A stretch of 64,000 nucleotides of DNA from Anaerolineae bacterium (GTDB lineage Bacteria > Chloroflexota > Anaerolineae > Aggregatilineales > Phototrophicaceae), in the NCBI GenBank assembly GCA_022824365.1, contig JAJEAA010000012.1:1-64000 (forward strand). Direction: 5' to 3'. This document shows positions 34,964 to 44,582 of this stretch, piece by piece. The position numbers were made by a program, and so were the translations under genes. Each line of letters opens with the position of its first letter. Position 1 is the first letter of the stretch. Under the pieces are notes generated by a model. It was not told where the DNA came from. It made no database searches and saw only the letters and a program-made list of their open reading frames with translations.

Positions 34964-36100
34964 CTAACTGGCCGCCCATTGCGGCAGATAGGCGTCCTCG
35001 ATGATCTTGACTGTCTCGCTGCTGGTCAGGTCATGAATCCAGACTTCGGGCCGGGCCGGTTCGCCGCTGGCGGCATCGGCGCGCAACGGGAAGCGCTGCA
35101 TCACCAGCCGCTGGCCGCCGGCATCCCAGCGGAAATATGAGGTGTTGTAATCAGGATCATAGGCGACCGCCTGCCAATCTTCCGCTCCTGCAGATAAGTC
35201 CCGCAAGTAGACCTGATGCCCGGGTGTCCAGCGTGAATCGGTGTAGCGGCGGGCGATGGCGACTGTGCGCCCGTCGGGGCTGAACTGCGCCGCCACGTCA
35301 TCAATGGGATCATTTGAATCGGTAAAGGCGGCAAATTCACGCTCCGCCAGGTCGGCGATCTGCAGGTGGCTGTAGAACTGATTATCGCGGAAGGCCAGGT
35401 CGGGGAAGATGACTTGCCGGCCGCTGGGAGACAGTGTGCCCATGGCGCCATGAGACGATGGGATGAAGCGCAACTGCGGCTCCTCTTCGCCCCGGGACGC
35501 AAGGTCATAAATCAGAATGCCCGGCTGCGATGCATCGGCGCTATAGAAGGAGACAGTATTACTGTCGGCTGACCAAATCGCGCTATGCCCGACAATCTGA
35601 TTATCATCTATCAGCGGGATGGTTTCATAGCCCCCGCTAGTCATATCGACCAGCCAGATGCGCGACAGACCAAAACTCGCGCCCAGAGCTTCGGCGCGCT
35701 GATAGGCCAGCATATCGCCGTTCGGGCTGAAGACCGGCGCCGTGCAAAGGGCGTTCAAAGCGGCGCAATCGACCAGATCGCGCGCTTGTCCGCTGGGCAT
35801 ATCCAGCAGGCGCAGGGTCACGCTGCCGCTGCCCGCCCGCTCGGCGTAAGCCAGCCAGCGCCCGTCATGGCTGATATCAAAGTCGAAGACGCCGCGTTCG
35901 CTGTAGGTCAACTGCTGCTGATGACCGGGCTTGTCGATATCGGAAAGCCAGACGTTCTGCTTTGCCGCCAGCGCCGGATAGAGGTAGGCGACGCGGGCCG
36001 GTTGCCGCGCTGGATCACTGAGATAAGCGCCAATGGCGACGCCCATCAGGCATAAAGCCACGATGATGAAAACGGCGATATCCAGCTTGTCCAGTTTCAT
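34964..36100 (-). CDS. membrane-anchored TolB/WD40-like beta-propeller protein
   Basis: 378 residues. One N-terminal helix (about 8-28) and then repeated PD40-type blades: FDISHDGRWLAYAERAGSGS, PVFSPNGDMLAYQRAEALG, IWSADSNTVSFYS, TLSPSGRQVIFPD, AQFSPDGRTVAIARRY. It should lie outside the membrane, probably binding proteins or glycans; no catalytic domain is fused. It starts 15 bases after the YcgQ-like gene and is likely in the same operon. Confidence 0.85.
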   Translation of the reverse strand: MKLDKLDIAVFIIVALCLMGVAIGAYLSDPARQPARVAYLYPALAAKQNVWLSDIDKPGHQQQLTYSERGVFDFDISHDGRWLAYAERAGSGSVTLRLLDMPSGQARDLVDCAALNALCTAPVFSPNGDMLAYQRAEALGASFGLSRIWLVDMTSGGYETIPLIDDNQIVGHSAIWSADSNTVSFYSADASQPGILIYDLASRGEEEPQLRFIPSSHGAMGTLSPSGRQVIFPDLAFRDNQFYSHLQIADLAEREFAAFTDSNDPIDDVAAQFSPDGRTVAIARRYTDSRWTPGHQVYLRDLSAGAEDWQAVAYDPDYNTSYFRWDAGGQRLVMQRFPLRADAASGEPARPEVWIHDLTSSETVKIIEDAYLPQWAAS

Positions 36101-36115
36101 ATCGGCGCCTGACGG

Positions 36116-36862
36116 TCAGGGATAAAGATAAGGTTGACGCGGTTCTTCAACCGCTTCGATGCTGTCGGCGAAGAGGACGGGCATGATATTGCCGCCGAAA
36201 TCAGCCGCCTTCAACTCGCCCTGCACCCGCACCCAGGCGCCGGCTTCAAAGTCGGGCGCGGCGGGCGCGCTGACCGGCATGCCGATAGGGAAGGCATCAG
36301 CGACGCAGCAACTCATGGTGAAGCGCGAGATCATAAAGCTGTCTTCCGCAAAAGCGGGCTCGCGATAGACGAAGCCGATGACATCGGCAGCGGTCCCGTC
36401 AAAAGCGGCCGGCGATGCGGCGCGGTCAAATTCGCGCAGCCAGTCCAGGATGTTGCGATCGAGCGGGTCGCGCTGGAAAGCCGATGGACTGGCCACCCCC
36501 ACCGGGCTCAGGCTGATGCCGCCGTTCACCGCTTCAATGCCGAGCGAGCGCGATGGTATCAGCAGCGCCAGAATAAGGGGCAAGGCGACGATCAGCAGAA
36601 TGTCCCAGCCAATCTGGAAATGCTCATGACAATCTTCATCGGCTCGTTTCAAATTGCTGTAGACGTTGACCAGCGCCAGCAGGATGAATATGGCCGCGCC
36701 AGCGACCGCCAGCCAGGCGAATCGCTGATTGATGTAATTGCTCAGGTTGCCGCTGATGATGAGCCAACTGAAGTAGGCGCCCATGCCCAGCAGGATCGCC
36801 GTCTTCGCCCAGGCGATGCGAAGCTTCTGCGGCGGCGCGTCGTGGTGGTGGATGGCTGTCAT
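36116..36862 (-). CDS. TIGR03943/YcgQ-family permease-associated protein
   Basis: 248 residues from the ATG at 36862, with GGGAG nine bases upstream; the longer frame to 36913 begins with TTG. Two to three N-terminal membrane helices (AKTAILLGMGAYFSWLII, AWLAVAGAAIFILLALVNV, ILLIVALPLILALLIP), then a soluble domain with SRFTMSCCVADAFPIGMPV, the conserved Cys-Cys region of this family. In Bacillus, ycgQ lies beside ycgR and belongs to the Zur regulon (established). The YraQ permease gene lies 58 bases upstream, the same pairing. A role in metal or thiol handling is inferred. Confidence 0.85.
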   Translation of the reverse strand: MTAIHHHDAPPQKLRIAWAKTAILLGMGAYFSWLIISGNLSNYINQRFAWLAVAGAAIFILLALVNVYSNLKRADEDCHEHFQIGWDILLIVALPLILALLIPSRSLGIEAVNGGISLSPVGVASPSAFQRDPLDRNILDWLREFDRAASPAAFDGTAADVIGFVYREPAFAEDSFMISRFTMSCCVADAFPIGMPVSAPAAPDFEAGAWVRVQGELKAADFGGNIMPVLFADSIEAVEEPRQPYLYP

Positions 36863-36920
36863 TGGCGGATTCTCCCGCGGAGCTTTGGCATGGCGCGGAA
36901 CTCCAATCTTCAATCCAAAC

Positions 36921-37949
36921 TCAATAGCCCAGAGCGAGGTTAAGCAGGACGCCCGCCAGCAAGTTCAGCATGAAGGGCAGCAGGATGAGATAAAGCACGA
37001 TGCGCGGACGGAAGACGCCGGTAAACATCAGCGTGCTCTTGATATCCACCATAGGACCAAAACTGAGGAAGCTGACGATGGCGCCGGTGGTGAAGGTATT
37101 AACAAAAGCCAGCGCCAGGAAGCTGTCCACGGTCGAGCAGACGCTGAGAATAAAGGCGAGCACCTGCATAAACAGCACGGAGAGCACCGAGCCCGTGCCG
37201 AGGGCGAGCAGGCTCTCTTGCGGCACGAGCGTTTGCATCAGCGCCGCCAGAGCTGAGCCGAGGATGAGAAAACGCCCCATCTCGAAGAACTCGTCCGAGG
37301 CGATTTGCAGAGCGTGCAGCAGCTTGGCGCGCGCGGAGGCCGACGCCTGATGCTCGTGGCTATGATCATGCTCCTGAGCCAGCGGCTTCAGCGTGGCCGA
37401 TGGTTTGGCGAAAGTCCCGATGACCAGGCCCACGGTCACCGCGACCAGAATCGTGATGACGATGCGGCCGATGAAGACGGGACCAAAGCCGAAAGCGATA
37501 TAGGTGCTGGCAAAGACGATCGGGTTCATGAACGGGGCGCCCAGGAGAAAAGCCACCCCCAGCGATACCGGCAAGCCCTTGTTGAAGAGCCGACGCGTCA
37601 CTGGGACGACGCCGCATTCGCAAACTGGAAAAGCCAAGCCCAGGAAAGCGCCCATGACTGTCGCCGCCAGCCGGTTGCGCGGCACCAGGCGCCAGATGTC
37701 GTCCGCCTTGACAAAGGCTTCAATCAAGCCAGCGGTGATGGAGCCGAGCAGCAAGAAAGGCGCCGCTTCCACGAAGATGCCGAGAAAGCGAGTGGCGAAG
37801 ACGCCGATAACGAGCGTGTAATCAATACCGCTGCTGATCGCCTCGTAACCGGTCGCCGCCAAAAAGAAGACCAGCAACAGGGCAAGGGCTAACGGTTTGA
37901 ACGCGCTTAAGCCAGGACTTTTTTCAACTGCAACTCGCATCGCTGCCAT
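36921..37949 (-). CDS. YraQ/ArsP_1-family permease
   Basis: 342 residues, about eight membrane helices. The diagnostic [19 protein letters not shown] segment (about 105-123) holds two cysteines thought to bind the substrate, and [19 protein letters not shown] follows. A histidine-rich cytoplasmic loop ([12 protein letters not shown], about 193-204) may bind metal. Relatives transport organoarsenicals or partner with YcgQ in zinc-related stress. It is the first gene of a minus-strand group running through YcgQ to the propeller protein. Confidence 0.88.
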   Translation of the reverse strand: MAAMRVAVEKSPGLSAFKPLALALLLVFFLAATGYEAISSGIDYTLVIGVFATRFLGIFVEAAPFLLLGSITAGLIEAFVKADDIWRLVPRNRLAATVMGAFLGLAFPVCECGVVPVTRRLFNKGLPVSLGVAFLLGAPFMNPIVFASTYIAFGFGPVFIGRIVITILVAVTVGLVIGTFAKPSATLKPLAQEHDHSHEHQASASARAKLLHALQIASDEFFEMGRFLILGSALAALMQTLVPQESLLALGTGSVLSVLFMQVLAFILSVCSTVDSFLALAFVNTFTTGAIVSFLSFGPMVDIKSTLMFTGVFRPRIVLYLILLPFMLNLLAGVLLNLALGY

Positions 37950-38092
37950 CTGTCATTTTCTCGGTCCACCAGCAGGGGCACGGAAGCTGAGAAAGAATCA
38001 TTTGGTTTCAGACACATTTTAGCAGATGTCGGCGCGAATTTGCCGCGCCTTATTTCTGTTCGGCGGGAGGGCGTCGGCTACACGAGAGCCGC

Positions 38093-38263
38093 TCACTGCT
38101 GCTCGCCGGATTTGCTCATAATGACGCCGATGATCACGCCGAGCATGGCGCCGATGGGCATGCCGTAGAGCACATCGCCCAGGCTGTAGCCCAAGACGAC
38201 GCCCAGCGCCAAGCCGACGATGACGCCGACGGCAAATAGCGGATTGGGATGCGGAGCTTTCAC
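38093..38263 (-). CDS. 56-residue glycine-rich double-helix membrane protein
   Basis: A short gene starting with GTG at 38263, behind GAGG and GGCAG. The sequence opens MKAPHPNPLFAVGVIVGLAL and continues with a second helix rich in Gly and Ile (IGAMLGVIIGVIM), giving two glycine-zipper membrane helices. It is 27 bases downstream of the second cyclase gene on the same strand, so it is probably the last gene of that operon. Possible membrane partner of the cyclases; function unknown. Confidence 0.6.
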   Translation of the reverse strand: MKAPHPNPLFAVGVIVGLALGVVLGYSLGDVLYGMPIGAMLGVIIGVIMSKSGEQQ

Positions 38264-38290
38264 CTGCCGTCCCTCGAAATGCGCCGACGT

Positions 38291-40066
38291 TTAAGAATGT
38301 CCCTGGGCGCCGTTATCGGGCGCTCTTAAGGCGCCGACGCGATAGATGGTCTGATAGTCCTCAAAGCCGGGTCGCAGTTTGCGCGCCGGTATCGGCTCGG
38401 CCTCGACCAGGTCTTTGACTCGTTGCCAGGTCTCAGCGCTGATGATGATTTCGCCGGGCTCGGCATTTTCTTGCAGGTACTTGCCCACATCGGGCGCTTC
38501 GCCCAAGGCGGCGAATTCTATGCGGTTGGCGCCGCCGACCATACCCAGCACCGAATGCCCGGTATGGATGCCGATGCCGAAGTGCAAGCGCTGGTCAACA
38601 TCCAGCAACTCGTGGATGGCTTGCGCTTCCGCCAGGATGGCCTGCGCCGCCCGGACCGCGCGCAAGGCGTGATCGTCCTGATGATTAAGCTGGGTGTTCC
38701 ACAGCGCGGTGACCGCATCGCCCAGGTACTGATCGACGATGCCGTCGTGCCTGGTTATCGCATCGCTGGCCGCGCCCAGATAACGATTGACGATGCGCAT
38801 CAGGTCTTCTGGCTGCAAGTATGCGCTGAAAGCGGTGAAGCCGCGGACATCGGCGAACATGGCGGAAATGGTATGCTCGGCAGGGCTGGTATCCAGTTCG
38901 CTGATCGAGCCGATATTCGCCAGCAGCGCCTCGGGAATGAAGGTGCCAAGCAGGCGGCGCTGTTCTTCCTGTTCCTTGCGCTCGGTGAGATCGTCGATGA
39001 CGAGGGCGACGCCATGGCTGACCTCATCGTCGCCGCGCAAGGGGCTGGCGACCACTTGCCAATATCGTTGCCGGCCATGATGCTCGAAGCGCTCCGCCCA
39101 GATATGCTGCATGCGCTCGCGGCGCACGAGCTCGATATATTCGAAGAAACTCTCGGTTACATGAGGCAGCACCTGGTGTAAATGTAGGCCGACGGCCTCC
39201 TCGTTGCTGGCGCCGGTGATTTCCTCAGCCGCCTCGTTACAAACGATGACGCAGTTCTCGTTGTTGATGGTGATGACGCCGGAGCCGATAGAGGCGAAAA
39301 TATTCGAAAGCCGCACTTGCATCTCTTCGATTAGCGCCATTTGCGCGCGGATGTCTTCGAAAAGGCGAGCATTCTCGATGGCGACAGCGGCTTGCTGGCC
39401 GAAGCTCGTCAACAAGCCGAGTTCGTTTTCTTTGAACAAGCCCGCCATAATGCGGTTGTCACAGTAGGCGACGCCGATGACTTCATCGCGCGCTTTCAAG
39501 GGCACGGCGAGGATGCTCATCAAGGAAAAGCCAGCGATGCTTTCGCTATGGCTGAATTTGTCATCGGCGCCAGCGTCCATAGTCAGCAAGGGCTCGCCGC
39601 TTTCGGCAACCATATTGATGACGGACCAACTGACGATGCGCCCGCCAGCGGCGGTCTCCTCCGCGCTCAAACCCCGCGCCACCTTAAATTCCAACTCGCC
39701 CGTCTCGCGGTTTTTCAAGACGATATAGCCGCGCTCGGCCTGCGTCAACTGGATCACAGTTTCCATAACCTGGTTGAGGACTTCGTCCGTTTCCTGCGGC
39801 GAGTTGACGAGGGCAGTCGTCTCGGCCAGGCGGCGCAGTTGCTGCAATTGCATGTGGCTATCGACCAAGCCCACCGCCAACTGGTCAATGTTGGAGCGCA
39901 ACGTCCAGAGGCGATCAATGGCATTGGCAGGCAGGCTGATACCGCGCCGGCGCAACAACTCCTGCTGCTGTTCCAGCAAGGTCTTGATTTCATCGGCGCG
40001 TTGTTTCAAGCCGCGAACTTCGGCCTGAATAGCGCTGAAACCTTGTGTCTGCGCTTGCTGGCTCAT
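38291..40066 (-). CDS. GAF-PAS class III nucleotide cyclase, C1-like half (metal aspartates only)
   Basis: 591 residues: coiled coil (about 10-85), GAF (about 90-240), PAS (about 250-365), and a class III cyclase domain (about 395-560). Both metal-binding aspartates are present: Asp406 (SAMFADVRGFT) and Asp450 (QYLGDAVTALW). The residues that read the base and stabilise the transition state are missing: the Lys position is Gln446, the adenine Asp/Thr position is Ala519, and the Asn and Arg positions are Asp526 and Tyr530 (EAPDVGKYL). It should be inactive as a homodimer but could supply the metal half of a heterodimer with the upstream gene, whose stop overlaps this ATG. No membrane segment. 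Confidence 0.9.
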   Translation of the reverse strand: MSQQAQTQGFSAIQAEVRGLKQRADEIKTLLEQQQELLRRRGISLPANAIDRLWTLRSNIDQLAVGLVDSHMQLQQLRRLAETTALVNSPQETDEVLNQVMETVIQLTQAERGYIVLKNRETGELEFKVARGLSAEETAAGGRIVSWSVINMVAESGEPLLTMDAGADDKFSHSESIAGFSLMSILAVPLKARDEVIGVAYCDNRIMAGLFKENELGLLTSFGQQAAVAIENARLFEDIRAQMALIEEMQVRLSNIFASIGSGVITINNENCVIVCNEAAEEITGASNEEAVGLHLHQVLPHVTESFFEYIELVRRERMQHIWAERFEHHGRQRYWQVVASPLRGDDEVSHGVALVIDDLTERKEQEEQRRLLGTFIPEALLANIGSISELDTSPAEHTISAMFADVRGFTAFSAYLQPEDLMRIVNRYLGAASDAITRHDGIVDQYLGDAVTALWNTQLNHQDDHALRAVRAAQAILAEAQAIHELLDVDQRLHFGIGIHTGHSVLGMVGGANRIEFAALGEAPDVGKYLQENAEPGEIIISAETWQRVKDLVEAEPIPARKLRPGFEDYQTIYRVGALRAPDNGAQGHS

Positions 40067-41871
40067 CAGCTTCGAAACACCTCGTAAGCTTTCATCGCTA
40101 CCGAAAGGCCCTTGCCGACGATGGCGTCGCGCGGCCGAAATTCATAAGCGAGCGACCCGTTCGAATTGTCGCGAATGTGATCCAGCGTCTCCTGCCCAAT
40201 GGTGATGCTGCCACGGTTGGCGTTCTCCTGAACGCGTTTCGCCGTATTGATGCTATGGCCCAGCGCGGTGAATTCCCGCCGTTGAAAGCTGCCTACATTG
40301 CCCAGGGTCGCCACGCCGGTGTACATACCGATGATGTAATAATGCGGCCGCGGGTCAATTGACATTTTCGCGTAAAGATCGACGAACCGATCGCGCATCA
40401 ACAGCGCGCATTCGAGCGCTTGCTGGGCGTGGTTCTGTTCCGAATTCAACTGAGTATTAAAAAGCGCCATGACCTCGTTGCCCATATATTTATCGATGAT
40501 GCCGCCGCATTCGTGGATGCAGGCGGTGGCGACCGCTTGATATTGGTTGAGGAGTCTCAATTTCTCGCTGGCAGTCACATCGGGCAAGGTCGTCCAGGGG
40601 CGCACATCGGCGAAGAGGCAGGTGACCTCGCGCCGGACGCCGCCCATCTCGATATTGGCAATCTCATTGATTTGGTCGACCATGCCCTCGGGCAAGATGC
40701 GTTTCATGGCGCTGATGGTGGTCTCATGCTCGTGGAGGTGGGTGACATCGTCCATCACCAAGGTGATGCCCTGAGTCATATCATTCCTGTCTTTCAGCGG
40801 CGACAGGGAAAGCGCCAGCGCGACCTGGCCGCGCCGGGGCAACTCCGCGCTTAATTCCAGCGACTGTTCGGAGTTGTTCTCTTTGACCAGCGCCAAATGC
40901 TCATCCAGTTGCAGAGCGGTGCTCTGCATCACATGGTCAACCGCAAAGCCGACCGCGGCGTCCGGCGGCACCTCCAGGATTTCGCCAGCCGCGCGATTGA
41001 AGGTATGCACACAGTCATTGACGTCGATGGCGATGATGCCGCTGCCGACCGACGAAAAGATGTTGTCCATCAACTCTTTGACCCGCGTGATCTCCGCCAG
41101 GATCTGCTCGGCGCGGGAGTACATACTGGCGTTGACAATGGCGACCGCGGCTGTATTGGCGAAAGCCATCATGAGGTTCAACTCGCGCTCGGTGAAGATC
41201 CCCGATACCAGGCGATTATCAACGTAGACGACGCCGGTCGTCCGCCCTTTGTATCGCAGCGGCACGCAAAGCACGGAACGCAGCACAAAATTGATGATGC
41301 TCTGGTTGTTGGCCAGCCGCTCGTCCTGGTAGGCGTTATCAGCCAGGAGCGGCTCGCCGGTTTCGATCACCTGATTCACCACGCTCATGCTGATCTGCGG
41401 CCGTTCTCCGCCGGACATGCCCCGCCCCATCAAACCGCCTTCGCTGCTGATACGGAACTCCAGCTCGCCACTGTCTTCGTTCTGCAAGATGACATAGCCG
41501 CGTTCGGCTTGCGTCAGCACGATGACGAGTTCCATCGTCTCCTGCAAGACAGTATCAACATCAAGCGAGTTGGTGATGCGAGTGGACATCTCGGAGAGGG
41601 CGCGCAACTGCCGCAATTCGGTCTGTTCGCCGAGCACATTTTTTTCCAGGCGCTTAAAGTCGCCCTTAAGTTTGTTCAGACTGTCGATGATGGTAGGCGG
41701 CATCGCCAGCCGGCGGCGGCGCAGCAACTCCCGTTGAGATTCCAGGGTACCGCTGACCTGATCGATCAAGCTCTCAAGCTGTCGCAGTTCGGCTATTAGA
41801 TTGGTCGTCTTCGTCTGCGTTTCCGCCATGCGCGCTATTGACCTCTCAGCATTATCGATGGCGGCTGTCAT
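40066..41871 (-). CDS. GAF-PAS class III nucleotide cyclase, C2-like half (substrate residues only)
   Basis: 601 residues with the same order of parts as its downstream partner: coiled coil (about 15-95), GAF (about 95-250), PAS (about 265-385), cyclase domain (about 410-570). Here the substrate side is intact: Lys461 (IIDKYMGN), Thr535 at the adenine position, Asn542 and Arg546 (HSINTAKRV). The second metal aspartate is replaced by Asn465 (MGNEVMALF), while Asp422 remains. The pattern is the opposite of the partner's, as in C2 versus C1 of mammalian adenylyl cyclase. Stop and start overlap (ATGA), which favours equal synthesis and complex formation. The two genes look like a diverged tandem duplication. 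Confidence 0.9.
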   Translation of the reverse strand: MTAAIDNAERSIARMAETQTKTTNLIAELRQLESLIDQVSGTLESQRELLRRRRLAMPPTIIDSLNKLKGDFKRLEKNVLGEQTELRQLRALSEMSTRITNSLDVDTVLQETMELVIVLTQAERGYVILQNEDSGELEFRISSEGGLMGRGMSGGERPQISMSVVNQVIETGEPLLADNAYQDERLANNQSIINFVLRSVLCVPLRYKGRTTGVVYVDNRLVSGIFTERELNLMMAFANTAAVAIVNASMYSRAEQILAEITRVKELMDNIFSSVGSGIIAIDVNDCVHTFNRAAGEILEVPPDAAVGFAVDHVMQSTALQLDEHLALVKENNSEQSLELSAELPRRGQVALALSLSPLKDRNDMTQGITLVMDDVTHLHEHETTISAMKRILPEGMVDQINEIANIEMGGVRREVTCLFADVRPWTTLPDVTASEKLRLLNQYQAVATACIHECGGIIDKYMGNEVMALFNTQLNSEQNHAQQALECALLMRDRFVDLYAKMSIDPRPHYYIIGMYTGVATLGNVGSFQRREFTALGHSINTAKRVQENANRGSITIGQETLDHIRDNSNGSLAYEFRPRDAIVGKGLSVAMKAYEVFRS

Positions 41872-42107
41872 CGTTTAGCGCTTCTGCGCCGCCACTGCTA
41901 ATAATACAATATCAAAACATGACTCCACAGCGCGAACGTTGAGACTCATCCCACTGAGAGCCGACAGAACCGAACTGCCGCATGCCGCGCATGAGCCCTG
42001 CCGATGTATTTCCTTTGTAATCAGTATACTGCAATTCATTACCAGTCGCATAATGCGGCTTATTGTCGCGTCAATCGCAATTGGCAGGCGGCAAGGCGCC
42101 AGTCCGC

Positions 42108-43418
42108 TCATTCGCTCAATGCCAAGCGCGCCGCCCGTCGGCCGATTTCGACGGCGTAATTCGTGCCCCGATCCCAGGGATAGACCTGCGACATGCTGGC
42201 CCAGTAGATGCCCGGCAGCGGCGTCTTCAAGGCGGGGATCTTGCGACTATGGTTCAGTTCAGGCACCGGCTGCGCATAAGGCGCGCGCCAAACCCAGCGC
42301 TTGCGGATCCACTCGCGCTGAAAGGCCGGATTCACTTTGGCAAGCGCCGGCAAGAAGCGTTCCATCAAGGCGTCTTCGCTGAGCTGAAAATACTCATGTT
42401 CGGGCGGGACATAATCGCCGCAGTAGACGATATGGTCGCCGCCATAATGCTCGCGGGAGATGTAATTGCTGTGTTCCACCAGCGCCAAAAAGGGAAAGGC
42501 CGACTTGGTTTTGTCGGCGGTGGTCGCTGGCAAGTTCAGCCAATAGGTGTCATCGGGCATGAGCGGCTGCTTCAGCGCCAGGACAAGGCATATCCCGCCT
42601 ATGCTTTTCAGCGCCGCCGCTTTCTCGCCATAGGCGGTGTCGCGCAAGCGTTCAGTCATGCGCAGCAGCAGGCGCGGTGAGGTAGTGCTCAAGACCCGGT
42701 CATAAATTCGCCAGTTTCCGCCGATACACAAAGCCGGCGCGCCTTCGCGCAGGTCAATGCCTTCGACGGGGGTCGTGAGGTGTATCGCCGCGCCTTGCCC
42801 GCGCAACTGCTCGGCAAGCTCGTCAAGGAAGGCTTGAAAGCCGCCGGTGTAGGTACCGAGCTTAAGCGTACGCTTGACGATCCGCGCCCACATAAAAGAC
42901 ATCGGCACCTGGTCATATAGGTCGGCGAACTTGCCGATGAGAAGAGGCTTGAAGAATTTCTCATAAGCTTCCGCGCCCATCCAGCGGCGCATCCACGCAT
43001 CGGCAGTGACGCGCTCAAAGGGCTGCCAGCTTGGCGCGAATTTGATCGCCATGCCCGCGAGCGCCATGCGCAGGGTGGCGGGAAGCGAAAGCGGCAGGAA
43101 CAGCGCCGATGGCGATATCTCGCTGCGGACGATCTTGCCATTGACCCAATAGCTCGTCTTCGGGCGCGGGAAGATGATCTGGTCGCGGACCCCCATTTCT
43201 TCAGCGAGCGTCAGGATGTCATCGTCGGTGGCGAACCAGTGATGGTAGAACTTCTCCAGCGTCCAATCCCAGTTATCGTCCTTGAAGCCGGCCGCCAAAC
43301 CGCCGACGCGGTCGGCCGCTTCATAGATAGTGACTCTGTGCCCGGCGCGACTGAATTCCCAGGCGGCGGCCAAGCCAGCCGCGCCCGCGCCGATGATGCC
43401 GATTTGCAATTGTGTCAT
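42108..43418 (-). CDS. FAD-dependent oxidoreductase of the amine oxidase/protoporphyrinogen oxidase type
   Basis: 436 residues. The N-terminal dinucleotide fold has IGIIGAGAAGLAAAWEFSRA (Gly10-x-Gly12-x2-Gly15), followed by YEAADRVGGL, the typical FAD-binding start of flavin amine oxidases. The C-terminal flavin segment is PGIYWASMSQVYPWDRGTNY. The closest general pattern is the UDP-galactopyranose mutase/protoporphyrinogen oxidase-like group found in cell-surface sugar loci, but no substrate can be named. It stands alone between the cyclase pair and tsaD, all on the minus strand. Confidence 0.85.
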   Translation of the reverse strand: MTQLQIGIIGAGAAGLAAAWEFSRAGHRVTIYEAADRVGGLAAGFKDDNWDWTLEKFYHHWFATDDDILTLAEEMGVRDQIIFPRPKTSYWVNGKIVRSEISPSALFLPLSLPATLRMALAGMAIKFAPSWQPFERVTADAWMRRWMGAEAYEKFFKPLLIGKFADLYDQVPMSFMWARIVKRTLKLGTYTGGFQAFLDELAEQLRGQGAAIHLTTPVEGIDLREGAPALCIGGNWRIYDRVLSTTSPRLLLRMTERLRDTAYGEKAAALKSIGGICLVLALKQPLMPDDTYWLNLPATTADKTKSAFPFLALVEHSNYISREHYGGDHIVYCGDYVPPEHEYFQLSEDALMERFLPALAKVNPAFQREWIRKRWVWRAPYAQPVPELNHSRKIPALKTPLPGIYWASMSQVYPWDRGTNYAVEIGRRAARLALSE

Positions 43419-43511
43419 GCTCTGCCAGTGGTAAATCCGTCGGTCGCAACTGTTGATTGTACAGGCGGTCGAGCGAAATTGCGCGGCGAGCGCAGCCTGA
43501 AGTTTGCCGCG

Positions 43512-44576
43512 CTAGGTGGCATAAACATCCTCGCTCAAGCGCCAGCTGGCCCGCGCCTCGAAGTCGAGCGAGCTGCGGAAACCCTCACGAAAGCGGAAAT
43601 GGGCGGCTGCTCCGATCATGGCGGCATTGTCCGTGCACAGCGCCAGCGGCGGCGTCCAAAGCGGCAAGTCCAGCGCCGCGGCCAGCTTCCGCCGCAAGAG
43701 GCTGTTCGCGCTGACGCCGCCGGCCAGCAAAATCGCGCGGACGTCGAAGTCAACCGCCGCGCGACAGGTCGTCCTTACCAGCGCTTCTGTCAAAGCCTCT
43801 TGAAACGACGACGCCACATCAGCGATGTTCACATCGTCACGCAGCGCCGCCGCTCGCTCATCTCCCCGTTCGCGCTTGCTTCTGCGCGCGGTCGGCTGAA
43901 CGGTCACCGCCCGCATGACCGCTGTCTTCAAGCCGCTGAAGCTGAAATCATATTCGCCGTCTGTCTTGGCGATGGGAAAGCGAAAGGCCCGCGGATCGCC
44001 ATCTCGCGCGGCGCGCTCTATCGCCGGTCCGCCCGGAAATGGCAAGCCGAGCAGCCGCCCGACCTTGTCAAAGGCTTCGCCGGCCGCGTCGTCTATCGTG
44101 CCGCCGATGCGTTGATAAAGTCCGTGATCTCGCATCAGCGCCAACTCGCTGTGCCCGCCGGACACGATCAGCGCGAGCAGGGGAAATCCCGGCTCGGCGA
44201 AGTCCTCCGCCAGCCAAAGCGAATAAATATGCCCTTCCAGGTGGTTGATGCCCAGCAAGGGCAACCCAGTCGCCAGCGCCAACCCTTTGGCGAAGTTGAT
44301 GCCCACCAGCAGCGAGCCGATCAAACCCGGACCCTGCGTCACAGCGATGGCGTCCAGGTCGGCGTAGCTCGTATTCGCCTCGGCGAGCGCTTGAGATACT
44401 ACCGCGCTGATGGCTTCGGCGTGGGCGCGCGATGCCACCTCGGGGAAGACCCCGCCATATTGGGCGTGCAGGTCAATCTGCGAGGCGACGATACTGCTGC
44501 GGATGCGGTACCCGTCCGTGATGACCGCGGCGGCGGTTTCATCGCAGGAAGTTTCGATGGCGAGGATCGTGATCAT
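43512..44576 (-). CDS. tsaD: tRNA N6-adenosine threonylcarbamoyltransferase
   Basis: 354 residues from the ATG at 44576; the frame extends further upstream but the family starts at MITILAIETSCDET. It transfers the threonylcarbamoyl group to A37 of ANN-decoding tRNAs together with TsaB and TsaE. Metal ligands His112 and His116 are in NHLEGHIYS, nucleotide contacts in VSGGHSELAL, and the C-terminal aspartate in CTDNAAMIGAAAH. A -10 box six bases before the ATG indicates a leaderless message. A linker of charged residues (TARRSKRERGDERAAALRD) near 245 is somewhat longer than usual. Confidence 0.95.
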   Translation of the reverse strand: MITILAIETSCDETAAAVITDGYRIRSSIVASQIDLHAQYGGVFPEVASRAHAEAISAVVSQALAEANTSYADLDAIAVTQGPGLIGSLLVGINFAKGLALATGLPLLGINHLEGHIYSLWLAEDFAEPGFPLLALIVSGGHSELALMRDHGLYQRIGGTIDDAAGEAFDKVGRLLGLPFPGGPAIERAARDGDPRAFRFPIAKTDGEYDFSFSGLKTAVMRAVTVQPTARRSKRERGDERAAALRDDVNIADVASSFQEALTEALVRTTCRAAVDFDVRAILLAGGVSANSLLRRKLAAALDLPLWTPPLALCTDNAAMIGAAAHFRFREGFRSSLDFEARASWRLSEDVYAT

Positions 44577-44582
44577 GCCGGC

